From Fibrobacter sp. UWH6 (lineage in GTDB: Bacteria; Fibrobacterota; Fibrobacteria; Fibrobacterales; Fibrobacteraceae): a stretch of DNA of 55,162 nucleotides. The stretch lies in NCBI RefSeq assembly GCF_900142465.1, contig NZ_FRAX01000020.1, forward strand, positions 1-55,162, read 5' to 3'. A program made the position numbers and the translations under genes. This document shows, piece after piece, positions 33,109 through 40,516 of the stretch (position 1 is the stretch's first letter; each line of letters begins with the position of its first letter). The notes under the pieces were generated by a model. The model was not told where the DNA came from. It saw only the letters and a list, made by a program, of their open reading frames with translations, and ran no database searches.

Positions 33109-33768
33109 ATGGCCGACGAAAATTTGCAGGAACCCTCCGCTGAAGAACGCGCAAAGTTTGAAGAAGATGTACTTAAGGCAGCCCAGGACGCCATGAAAAT
33201 GGAAGCCGAGGCCAATGCCGAAGCCAGTTCCGAAGAAGCATCCGCAACCCAGGATTCCCCTGCCGACGCCCAGGCTTCTGAAACGGCGGAACCTGCCGCA
33301 GAACAGGCTCCCTCCGCCGAGGATTCCCTGAAGGCTGAACTTGCTGCCGCCAACGACCGCAACCTGCGTCTGATGGCCGAATTTGACAACTTCCGCCGCC
33401 GCAGCGCACGCGAACAGCTTGAAATCATTGAAACCGCCAACGGAAAGCTCCTGGAAAAGCTTTCTGAAGTGCTGGATAACTTCGAACGCGCCTTCGCCGC
33501 CGAAAACAAGGCCAAGGACCTGGATACCTTCGAAAAGGGCATGCAGATGATCCACGACCAGTTTGCCAAGGTTCTCACCGACGCAGGTCTCGAACAGCTG
33601 GACCCCACCGGCCAGGAATTCGACCCCAACTGCCACGAAGCCCTGATGCAGCAGCCTTCCGAAGAAATCCCCGAAAATCACGTGGTGACGGTCTTTATGA
33701 AGGGTTACAAACTGAAAAATAAGATCCTGAAGCCCGCCAAGGTGATTGTTTCATCTGGCAAGGCATAA
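33109..33768 (+). CDS. grpE: GrpE nucleotide exchange factor
   Basis: The 219-aa protein has a long acidic, Ala/Glu-rich N-terminal region (1-75), a coiled coil, and the GrpE core with MAEFDNFRRRSAREQLE (about 88-104), LLEKLSEVLDNFERAF and the C-terminal beta part with GQEFDPNCHEALMQQPSEE and NHVVTVFMKGYKLKNKIL. It releases ADP from DnaK. AAGGA lies 8-12 bases before the ATG. A sigma-54-type promoter lies just upstream, and dnaK follows with its own promoter in the 117-base gap. Confidence 0.97.
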   Translation: MADENLQEPSAEERAKFEEDVLKAAQDAMKMEAEANAEASSEEASATQDSPADAQASETAEPAAEQAPSAEDSLKAELAAANDRNLRLMAEFDNFRRRSAREQLEIIETANGKLLEKLSEVLDNFERAFAAENKAKDLDTFEKGMQMIHDQFAKVLTDAGLEQLDPTGQEFDPNCHEALMQQPSEEIPENHVVTVFMKGYKLKNKILKPAKVIVSSGKA

Positions 33769-33803
33769 TAAGGAATTGTTTCAAATTAAAACGTTTTGCT
33801 GTT

Positions 33804-33820
33804 TGGCACGGAATTTGCAT
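33804..33820 (+). promoter_or_regulatory. Sigma-54 type promoter of dnaK
   Basis: TGGCACGGAATTTGCAT matches the -24/-12 consensus with exact spacing and lies 65 bases before the dnaK start codon. A GTTTC-containing dyad (33778-33792) lies 11 bases upstream, the same motif as before grpE but about one helical turn closer. Confidence 0.8.
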
Positions 33821-33885
33821 TTAGTTCGGCGAAACAGATTGGTTCGCAAAATGAACCACAAGAGATTTAAATAGGAGACTCAAAA

Positions 33886-35787
33886 ATGAGCAAGATTATT
33901 GGTATCGACCTTGGTACAACCAACAGCTGCGTTTCCGTTATGGAAGGTGGCAAGCCCGTAGTGATCGCAAACGCAGAAGGTTTCCGCACTACCCCGTCTA
34001 TCGTCGCATTCGGCAAGACTGGCGAACGTCTCGTTGGCCACGTTGCTAAGCGTCAGGCAATCACCAACCCCGAAAAGACCATTTACTCCATCAAGCGCTT
34101 CATGGGCCGCTCTGCTGGCGAATGCTCCGCTGTGGAAAAGAACATGCCCTACAAGCTCGTCGGTTCCGGTTCCGATCCCATTCGCGTGCAGATCGACGAC
34201 AAGCAGTTCGCTCCTCCCGAAATTTCTGCTGCAGTTCTTCAGACCATGAAGAAGATTGCTGAAGACTACCTGGGCGAAACCGTTTCCCAGGCTGTGATCA
34301 CCGTTCCGGCATACTTCAACGACGCTCAGCGCCAGGCTACCAAGGACGCTGGTAAGATTGCTGGCCTCGAAGTTCTCCGTATCGTGAACGAACCGACCGC
34401 TGCTGCTCTCGCCTACGGCCTCGACTCCAAGAAGAGCGAAAAGGTTGCCGTGTATGACCTCGGTGGTGGTACCTTCGATATCTCCATTTTGGAAATCGAC
34501 GACGGTATGTTCTCTGTGAAGTCCACCAATGGTGACACCATGCTGGGCGGTGACAACTTCGACGAAGTCATTATCGACTGGATCAACGACGAATTCAAGA
34601 AGGAAAATCCCTCTATCGACCTGAAGAAGGACAAGATGGCTCTCCAGCGTTTGAAGGACGCTGCTGAAAAGGCCAAGATCGACCTTTCTGCAACCACTTC
34701 TACCAACATCAATCTCCCCTTCATCACTGCTGACGCTACTGGCCCGAAGCACTTGGACCTTACCCTCAGCCGTGCAAAGTTTGATCAGCTGACCGCTCAC
34801 CTTGTTGAACGTTCCATGGAACCCTGCCGCAAGGCTATCGCCGACTCTGGCCTGTCTCTGTCTGAAATCGACGAAGTGATCCTGGTTGGTGGTTCTACCC
34901 GTATTCCGGCCGTCCAGGAAGCTGTGAAGAAGTACTTCGGCAAGGAACCCAACAAGACTGTGAACCCCGACGAAGTTGTGGCCATCGGTGCTGCAGTTCA
35001 GGGCGCAGTTCTTAGCGGCGACTCCGCTGTGAAGGACGTTTTGCTCCTCGACGTGACCCCGCTTTCTCTGGGTATCGAAACTCTCGGTGGCGTCATGACC
35101 AAGCTCATCGACCGTAACACCACCATTCCTACCAAGAAGAGCCAGGTGTTCTCTACCGCAGAAGACAACCAGCCGGCAGTGACCATCCATGTTCTCCAGG
35201 GTGAACGTGAATTTGCTCGCGACAACCGTACCCTCGGTAAGTTCGACCTCACCGACCTCCCGAAGAAGCCCCGCGGCGTTCCTCAGATCGAAGTGACCTT
35301 CGACATCGACGCCAACGGTATCGTACACGTTTCCGCTAAGGACAAGGAAACCGGTAAGGAACAGTCCATCAAGATTACTTCCTCCAGTGGCCTCTCCGAA
35401 GACGAAATCAACAAGATGGTGAAGGACGCCGAAGCCAACGCTGCCAAGGATAAGGAACAGCGCGAACTGGTAGACGTCAAGAACCAGGCTGAACAGATGG
35501 CTTACCAGGTCGAAGCACAGCTCAAGGAAGTTGGCGACAAGCTGCCGGCCGATACCAAGGCTCAGATTGAAGCTGCTATCCAGGAAATCAAGGACAAGAA
35601 GGACAACGGCACCAAGGAAGAAATCAAGGCCGCTATGGACAAGCTCCAGAACATGATGAGCTCCATGGCTCAGGCTGCTGGCGCTGCCGGTGCACAGCCG
35701 GGTCCTCAGCCGGGTGCTTCTGAACAGCCGAAGTCCGACAAGAAGAACGACGGTCCGGAAGTTGTCGACGCTGAAGTTGTTGACTAA
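33886..35787 (+). CDS. dnaK: Chaperone DnaK (Hsp70)
   Basis: The 633-aa protein is a full-length DnaK: the ATPase domain with [18 protein letters not shown] (4-21), [14 protein letters not shown] and [14 protein letters not shown], the linker [18 protein letters not shown], the substrate domain and a Gly/Gln-rich tail ending EVVDAEVVD. It folds proteins together with DnaJ and GrpE encoded beside it. GGAG precedes the ATG by 9 bases. Codon use is strongly biased, as expected for a highly expressed gene. Upstream is a sigma-54-type promoter, unusual for this gene; a hairpin terminator follows. Confidence 0.99.
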   Translation: MSKIIGIDLGTTNSCVSVMEGGKPVVIANAEGFRTTPSIVAFGKTGERLVGHVAKRQAITNPEKTIYSIKRFMGRSAGECSAVEKNMPYKLVGSGSDPIRVQIDDKQFAPPEISAAVLQTMKKIAEDYLGETVSQAVITVPAYFNDAQRQATKDAGKIAGLEVLRIVNEPTAAALAYGLDSKKSEKVAVYDLGGGTFDISILEIDDGMFSVKSTNGDTMLGGDNFDEVIIDWINDEFKKENPSIDLKKDKMALQRLKDAAEKAKIDLSATTSTNINLPFITADATGPKHLDLTLSRAKFDQLTAHLVERSMEPCRKAIADSGLSLSEIDEVILVGGSTRIPAVQEAVKKYFGKEPNKTVNPDEVVAIGAAVQGAVLSGDSAVKDVLLLDVTPLSLGIETLGGVMTKLIDRNTTIPTKKSQVFSTAEDNQPAVTIHVLQGEREFARDNRTLGKFDLTDLPKKPRGVPQIEVTFDIDANGIVHVSAKDKETGKEQSIKITSSSGLSEDEINKMVKDAEANAAKDKEQRELVDVKNQAEQMAYQVEAQLKEVGDKLPADTKAQIEAAIQEIKDKKDNGTKEEIKAAMDKLQNMMSSMAQAAGAAGAQPGPQPGASEQPKSDKKNDGPEVVDAEVVD

Positions 35788-35790
35788 TTA

Positions 35791-36058
35791 ACAGGTACGA
35801 GGTCGCTCGCAAGCTCGCTTTCAGGGCGCTACGCTTTGAGGTATGAGGCTTGAGAGCGGATCTCTCAAAAGGTGTTTTCCTGTCTTTTGAACGGGAACAC
35901 CTTTTTGCATATAAAAAGGCTGCAGGTTCGAGGAAAGAGGTTCACTCTGATCTGTGATTTGCGCGTAGCGCCTTGATTCAACTCAAAGGGCGAAGCCCGG
36001 CCTCAAAGCACCGTAAGGTGCGACCTCAAACCTCAAAGCTCCGAAGGAGCGAGCTCAA
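35791..36058. repeat. Array of CCTCAAA-linked short hairpins between dnaK and dnaJ
   Basis: Units of CCTCAAA plus a 5-bp hairpin occur: GCACC-GTAA-GGTGC (36008-36021), GCTCC-GAA-GGAGC (36038-36050), GGGC-GAA-GCCC (35988-35998) and GCGC-GTA-GCGC (35961-35971). The opposite orientation (CTTTGAGG, GGCGCTACGC) lies at 35791-35850 on the other side of the dnaK terminator. The last hairpin contains the only ribosome binding site of dnaJ. Confidence 0.7.
35867..35906 (+). terminator. Terminator after dnaK
   Basis: AAAAGGTGTTTTCC and GGGAACACCTTTTT form a long stem with a 12-base loop and a T-rich 3' arm, about 80 bases after the dnaK stop codon. dnaJ would then need a promoter in the following 150 bases. 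Confidence 0.8.
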
Positions 36059-36059
36059 T

Positions 36060-37205
36060 ATGGCAGATAAAAGAGATTATTACGAAGTTCTAGGCGTCGG
36101 TAAGGACGCAAGTGCTGACGAAATCAAGCACGCTTATAAGAAGCTTGCCATTAAGTACCATCCGGATAAGAACCCGGGTGACAAGGAAGCTGAAGAAAAG
36201 TTCAAGGAAGCTGCAGAAGCTTACGACGTGCTCTCTAATCCGGAAAAGCGCAAGAACTACGACCAGTTTGGCTTTAACGCTCCTGGTGGCGGTTTCGGCG
36301 GTGGCGGATTTGGCGGCGGTGGCTTCGGAAGTTTCGAAGACATCTTCAGCCAGTTTGGCGATATCTTTGGCGGTGGCTTTGGTTTTGGCGGCGGTGGCCG
36401 TGGTCGTAGCCGTAAGGCAGGCCCTCCCCGCGGAAACGATTTGCAGATCAAGGTGGCCCTGAGCTACAAGGAAATCTTCGAAGGTTGCACCAAGAAGGTT
36501 CGCCTGAAGCGTTATACTCCCTGTACCGAATGTAACGGCAAGGGTGGCGAAAATGTTACTGAATGTAGCACTTGCCACGGCACCGGCCGAGTACGTCGTG
36601 CAACGGGCGGTTTCTTCCAGATGATTTCTGAAAGTGCCTGCCCCACTTGTAATGGTATGGGCGAAGTCATTGCAAAGCCTTGTTCCAACTGCCGTGGCGA
36701 AGGCCGTGTGCAGGAAACCGAAGAAATCTCCATCAAGATTCCGGCAGGTGTTTCTGAAGGCCAGTACCTGAATCTCCGTGGCGAAGGTAACTGCGGTCCT
36801 CGTGGCGGTGCTTGCGGCGACTTGCTTGCCGTAGTGACGGAAAAGCCCGATGACTTCTACACCCGCGAAGGCGATGACCTGCACTGTGAAGTGAAGGTTC
36901 CCGTACATCGCCTGGTTCTTGGCGGTACCCAGCGCATTCCTACTCTGGAAGGCGACGAAGTGCAGATCAAGATTGCAGCCGGCACTCAGGCTGGCAGCAT
37001 CCTACGTCTCCGTGAACAGGGACTGTACCCGCTGAACAAGCGTGGAGACCGCGGAAGCCTCTACGTCGAAATCGGCGTTGAAATTCCCAAGGATCTTTCC
37101 AAAGAAGAAAAGGAACTCTACCAGAAGCTGGCCGAACTCCGCAAGGACAAGGAAACCGCCCAGGAAGAGAGCTTCCTTGAGAAGATGAAGAATCTGTTCA
37201 AGTAA
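36060..37205 (+). CDS. dnaJ: Co-chaperone DnaJ (Hsp40)
   Basis: The 381-aa protein has a J domain with [20 protein letters not shown] and the HPD motif in [10 protein letters not shown], a Gly/Phe-rich region (about 78-125), four zinc-binding CxxCxGxG repeats ([32 protein letters not shown]) and the C-terminal substrate domain. It delivers clients to DnaK. The start at 36060 is set by the J domain; an in-frame upstream extension lies in repeat DNA. AAGGAG, 10 bases before the ATG, lies inside a small hairpin, so folding could limit translation. Confidence 0.98.
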   Translation: MADKRDYYEVLGVGKDASADEIKHAYKKLAIKYHPDKNPGDKEAEEKFKEAAEAYDVLSNPEKRKNYDQFGFNAPGGGFGGGGFGGGGFGSFEDIFSQFGDIFGGGFGFGGGGRGRSRKAGPPRGNDLQIKVALSYKEIFEGCTKKVRLKRYTPCTECNGKGGENVTECSTCHGTGRVRRATGGFFQMISESACPTCNGMGEVIAKPCSNCRGEGRVQETEEISIKIPAGVSEGQYLNLRGEGNCGPRGGACGDLLAVVTEKPDDFYTREGDDLHCEVKVPVHRLVLGGTQRIPTLEGDEVQIKIAAGTQAGSILRLREQGLYPLNKRGDRGSLYVEIGVEIPKDLSKEEKELYQKLAELRKDKETAQEESFLEKMKNLFK

Positions 37206-37216
37206 CACTTTTAGGT

Positions 37217-37245
37217 GTCTTCCTGAGCGAAGTCGAAGGATCTAG
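37217..37245. repeat. Interspersed TCATCCTGAGCG-type repeat, copy 2
   Basis: TCTTCCTGAGCGAAGTCGAA followed by GGATCTAG is a variant of the repeat at 3399-3423, placed just after dnaJ. Confidence 0.65.
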
Positions 37246-37253
37246 TTATAGAG

Positions 37254-37286
37254 TCCCCGAGGCAATAAAAGCCCCGGGGATTTTTT
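37254..37286 (+). terminator. Terminator after dnaJ
   Basis: TCCCCGAGGC and GCCCCGGGGA form a GC-rich stem (one mismatch) with a 7-base loop followed by six T. Confidence 0.88.
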
Positions 37287-37320
37287 ATGGTTAGATTTTA
37301 TTTTTATGAGTAACACATCT

Positions 37321-37349
37321 CTTACCTATTGGTGTTTAATAGAGGTAAG
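37321..37349. promoter_or_regulatory. Inverted repeat before the flavodoxin-like gene
   Basis: CTTACCTATT and AATAGAGGTAAG form an inverted repeat with one bulged base, ending 14 bases before the start codon. It could be an operator or a leader hairpin near the ribosome binding site. Confidence 0.5.
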
Positions 37350-37363
37350 TGAGCAGGATTGTT

Positions 37364-37939
37364 ATGAAAATTTTGATTTTAAATGCCAGCCCACGCCCTA
37401 AGGGTAACATCAGCTCCATGCTTCGCGTCATGGAAGACATGCTTGTCGCCAGCGGTGCAGAAGTGGAATTTATTGATGTCTGCAAGTTGCAGGTTCGCCC
37501 CTGCATCGGTTGCATGAAATGCCGCAGTGAACGCAAATGCGTTCTGGCAGAAGATGATTCCCAAAAAGTTCTATGCAAGATTCAGGAATGCGATGGACTG
37601 ATTGTGGGCTCTCCTTGCTATTGGGGGAATATGACGGGGCAGCTGAAGGTGTTGTTTGACCGAATGGCCTACGGCATGTTGGATGACAGCGGGCATGGAT
37701 TCCCCAAACCTTTATTGAAAGGTAAGAAGGCTGTTATTGTAAGCACCAGTACTACCCCGTGGCCCTTTAACGTTTTGTTTAAGCAGACCTCTGGCGCGGT
37801 GCGGGCCATCAAGGAAGTGATCGGCTGGTGCGGTTTCAAGATTGTGGGCTCCGTGCAGAAAGGCGGCACCCATATGCGCCAGGGCTTGACTGATAGCGAG
37901 ATTATGAAATGCCGGAAGGCGGCAAGAAAACTACTTTGA
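37364..37939 (+). CDS. Flavodoxin-fold NAD(P)H-dependent oxidoreductase
   Basis: The 191-aa protein begins MKILILNASPRPKGNISSML, the FMN-phosphate loop of the NADPH-dependent FMN reductase family, and continues with VRPCIGCMKC (paired cysteines), CDGLIVGSPCYWGNMTGQLK and LFDRMAYGML. Members reduce quinones, nitro compounds or act in iron-sulfur flavoproteins. I start at ATG 37364 because AGGA lies 6-7 bases upstream and the first strand begins there; a GTG five codons earlier is in frame. A dyad lies just upstream, so the gene may be repressor-controlled. Confidence 0.88.
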   Translation: MKILILNASPRPKGNISSMLRVMEDMLVASGAEVEFIDVCKLQVRPCIGCMKCRSERKCVLAEDDSQKVLCKIQECDGLIVGSPCYWGNMTGQLKVLFDRMAYGMLDDSGHGFPKPLLKGKKAVIVSTSTTPWPFNVLFKQTSGAVRAIKEVIGWCGFKIVGSVQKGGTHMRQGLTDSEIMKCRKAARKLL

Positions 37940-38321
37940 TTGAAGATGCCATCCTACCCCCTGTATTGGGGGGATGGTGCTAGAATGTTGATGGCGGTCT
38001 AAATGTGCGAAAGTTCTATTTGGACCGCCGTTTTTTTTCACTTTTTAAACTTGTTGGCTGTCTAAAAACGAAATTTAAGGGGTTAGACCGCCATTTTCCC
38101 TTCTGAAGTATTTCTGTAAAGTGTAAAATGATGTTTTTTCTGGTTTGTAAGTGAGTAAATGGCGGTCCATATTTCATTTTTTTTGATTTGGACCGCCACC
38201 CTTCAAAATTTTAGCTGAAAAATTGGCGGTCTAAATGGGCAAAACGTATTGTTTGGACCGCCAGAATCAGCGTTTGAACGAATTAGAAGTAACGATTTAA
38301 AATAGAAATGTGTGAATTAAA
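37940..38321. other. Gene-free region holding the hairpin array
   Basis: The gap between two convergent genes contains only the four-hairpin array described separately and AT-rich spacers. I see no gene. Confidence 0.6.
37993..38262. repeat. Array of four 37-38 bp hairpins with GGCGGTCTA arms
   Basis: The hairpins lie at 37993-38029, 38056-38092, 38161-38197 and 38225-38262. Each has an arm of the form GGCGGTC(T/C)A and its complement, T(T/G)(G/A)GACCGCC, around a different 15-19 base core. Spacers are 26, 68 and 27 bases. The first is followed by eight T on the + strand and the last by a T-run on the - strand, so the outer ones can end transcription of both convergent genes. The two inner hairpins have no such need. 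Confidence 0.85.
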
Positions 38322-40361
38322 TTAGCGAACAACCTTCAAGTACATGCTGCGGCCGGATTGGTTCCGGAGTTGTATGATATAGCCTTTGCGAGGGGCGTTG
38401 CCCAAGGGTATAGTGGCAGGGCCGTTAATCTGGCGACGGGTCAGCAGAACACCTTGCAGGTCATGGATTGTCAATTGCATGGGCTGAACTGGAGCAGTGA
38501 TATGCAGGTCTCCCCCGCTTCTCGATACATGAATGAATTGCGGTGTAGCTTGCAGAACGATGATTGAATTCGTGGTGTCGCGACCAGTCGTATCGACAAC
38601 GGAGGTGTCGGCGGTACTTGTATCCACCACATTTGTATCCGGTTCCACAAACGGGTGTTCCGGATCGTTCACCACCAGCTTGAAGGTCATCTTGCTTTCG
38701 CAACCGGAGCCATTGACGAATGTGGTCTTGTAGTAACCGCTGTTCTGCCACTGTAAATTCTTGAAGCGGACTTCGCGACCCAAGTAATAGAAGTTATCAG
38801 GGCCACTCCAAGTCCAGCGGCCACCATCCCAAGGATGAGGGCCAATAACCAGAGAATCACCGGGATTGACTGTAATTTCTGTAGTTTCGTTCCAGCTGCC
38901 ATCGTGAATCTTGACGTAAGGAATAATGGTATCTGCAGCACATTTTCCTTCGCCCTTGACATCGTCGATGATCAGGGTGACCAGAGACTGGGCGGCGACA
39001 GTAACATTCAGCGAACCACCCGAGATAGCGATGTCAGCATCTGCCTTCAATGCGGCAGGCAAGGTAAAGCGATTGACTTTTGCCTTGGTTCCTACGGCGT
39101 CAAACTTGCTCAAATCAAAGGTGTATTTCGCATCGGTGCTGCCAGTATTCAATACCACCAGCACCAAGGAACCGTCTTCGCGGATAGCTGCCAGGGTGTT
39201 GCTGTTGTCGCTATCGATAAAGCGGGAGCCTGGGCGAATGGCGCGGCTAAAGGCGGCGTGCATGTAATAACGGGGTGCATAGCTAAAAGTCTGGCTCTTG
39301 TGATTTGCTGTAATGGTGCGCCAGTTCTCCGCCGGGTCAGAAAGCTGCCAATCCACCCAAGCGCTGGCGTGCATGTCTCGCAAGTCGTGGAGAATCACGT
39401 CCGCCATCCAGAGGGTAATATCCAAGTCGCCGCTACGATGGAGTGGGCCGGATTCAGACTGCCAAATACGCTTGTCGTTGGCAAAGGCGGCGTTATACAG
39501 CTTGCCGCGGGAATCGTAGCCGGAATAGCTGTGAGTGTTCACCTGGAACATATAGGATTTTGCTTCGTCGCTATAGCTGTTGAAGCGGGCCAAGGCGTCA
39601 CCGATGTTGGATTCGTCGGCGGCACTGACGGAAGTTTCCGGGAAGAGTCCCTTTTTCTTGAGGGCCTTCCCCAGTTCCACAATCATTTCGGACTGTTTGT
39701 TCTTGAAGCCACAGCCTTCCTGGTCGCCGTTGGCCTTCCACCAGCCAGCACTAGGTTCGTTGAAAGGTTCCACAGTGCGGAAGGTGATGCCCCATTCTTC
39801 CTTGAAATGCTTTGCCACTTCGGAAAGGTAGTCGGCGAAATCGTCAAAGTAGTCGGACTTCAGGTTGTCTGCGCCGTTGACGCCACCAGAAACGCAGCCG
39901 CTGTTGGTCATCCACCAGGGAGGGGAATTGGAGAAAGCTTCGAAAATGGGATTCTTTACCTTCTTGGCTAGGCCGAAAAGGATGTTTCGTTGGGTGGGGT
40001 CTGCGGTCCAGTCGAAATCGCCTTTTTCAGTGGGCTTGTACCCGGGAATTGCGGCTCCCCCGTCGCCCTTGGTCAGGTGATTATGTCCCGGCTGGTCTCC
40101 CCCGCCGATATTGTAACGGAAAATGTTATAGCCCAGGCCCGAATCCGGGTCTGCAATGGCTCCCAAAAGTTTGGTGTAATTGGCTTCGCTCCAGCCGCCG
40201 GCCAGTTCCGCCCACCAGCAAAGACTGGTGCCCCAGCCTTCGAAATGCTGGTACTTTTTGCCAGGATCCACCACAACCTTGGTCTGTGCGTTTGCCCCGC
40301 CAAAAGCGAGAGCCGTAAACACAGCCGCCCCAATAAACTTTTTACCCAATCTCATGAACAT
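38322..40361 (-). CDS. Secreted GH30 glycosidase, endo-beta-1,6-galactanase-like
   Basis: The 679-aa protein has a signal peptide (GAAVFTALAFGGANA) and a GH30 barrel starting HFEGWGTSLCWWAELAGGW, a pattern I associate with the subfamily of beta-1,6-galactanases. The acid/base is E202 in VEPFNEPSAG and the nucleophile E303 in WQSESGP. A beta domain closes the GH30 unit, then an Ig-like module (about 480-580, with PHPWDGGRWTWSG and LQWQNSGYY) shared with the divergent GH43 gene, a Thr/Asp-rich linker and a Fibrobacter-type tail (MQLTIHDLQGVLL). Two Met codons near the start (complement of 40361 and 40355) are both possible. Its probable target is galactan side chains of arabinogalactan or pectin. 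Confidence 0.88.
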   Translation of the reverse strand: MFMRLGKKFIGAAVFTALAFGGANAQTKVVVDPGKKYQHFEGWGTSLCWWAELAGGWSEANYTKLLGAIADPDSGLGYNIFRYNIGGGDQPGHNHLTKGDGGAAIPGYKPTEKGDFDWTADPTQRNILFGLAKKVKNPIFEAFSNSPPWWMTNSGCVSGGVNGADNLKSDYFDDFADYLSEVAKHFKEEWGITFRTVEPFNEPSAGWWKANGDQEGCGFKNKQSEMIVELGKALKKKGLFPETSVSAADESNIGDALARFNSYSDEAKSYMFQVNTHSYSGYDSRGKLYNAAFANDKRIWQSESGPLHRSGDLDITLWMADVILHDLRDMHASAWVDWQLSDPAENWRTITANHKSQTFSYAPRYYMHAAFSRAIRPGSRFIDSDNSNTLAAIREDGSLVLVVLNTGSTDAKYTFDLSKFDAVGTKAKVNRFTLPAALKADADIAISGGSLNVTVAAQSLVTLIIDDVKGEGKCAADTIIPYVKIHDGSWNETTEITVNPGDSLVIGPHPWDGGRWTWSGPDNFYYLGREVRFKNLQWQNSGYYKTTFVNGSGCESKMTFKLVVNDPEHPFVEPDTNVVDTSTADTSVVDTTGRDTTNSIIVLQATPQFIHVSRSGGDLHITAPVQPMQLTIHDLQGVLLTRRQINGPATIPLGNAPRKGYIIQLRNQSGRSMYLKVVR

Positions 40362-40516
40362 AAAAATCTATTATTTTCTTCTAAAACGGATAAAAAATAT
40401 GCCTCCCCCATGGACAAATTATCCTATCAAAATGTTCTTTTGGTTTACTAGAGCGCCTTATAAAACATATATTCCCACTAAGCAAGGCATTTGCCGCGCA
40501 GATAGGTTGGGTTTTT
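40362..40516. other. Divergent promoter region of the GH30 and GH43 genes
   Basis: The 155-base AT-rich gap must drive both enzyme genes. No clear dyad or sigma-54 element is seen, and neither start codon has a strong ribosome binding site. Confidence 0.45.

Noticed and set aside
33880-35328. 482-codon minus-strand open frame opposite dnaK
   Set aside because: The strong codon bias of dnaK keeps the opposite frame open. The hypothetical product is repetitive and matches nothing.
37993-38262. CRISPR array
   Set aside because: The repeated parts are the two arms of hairpins around variable cores, spacing is irregular (26, 68, 27 bases), there are only four units and no cas genes are nearby.
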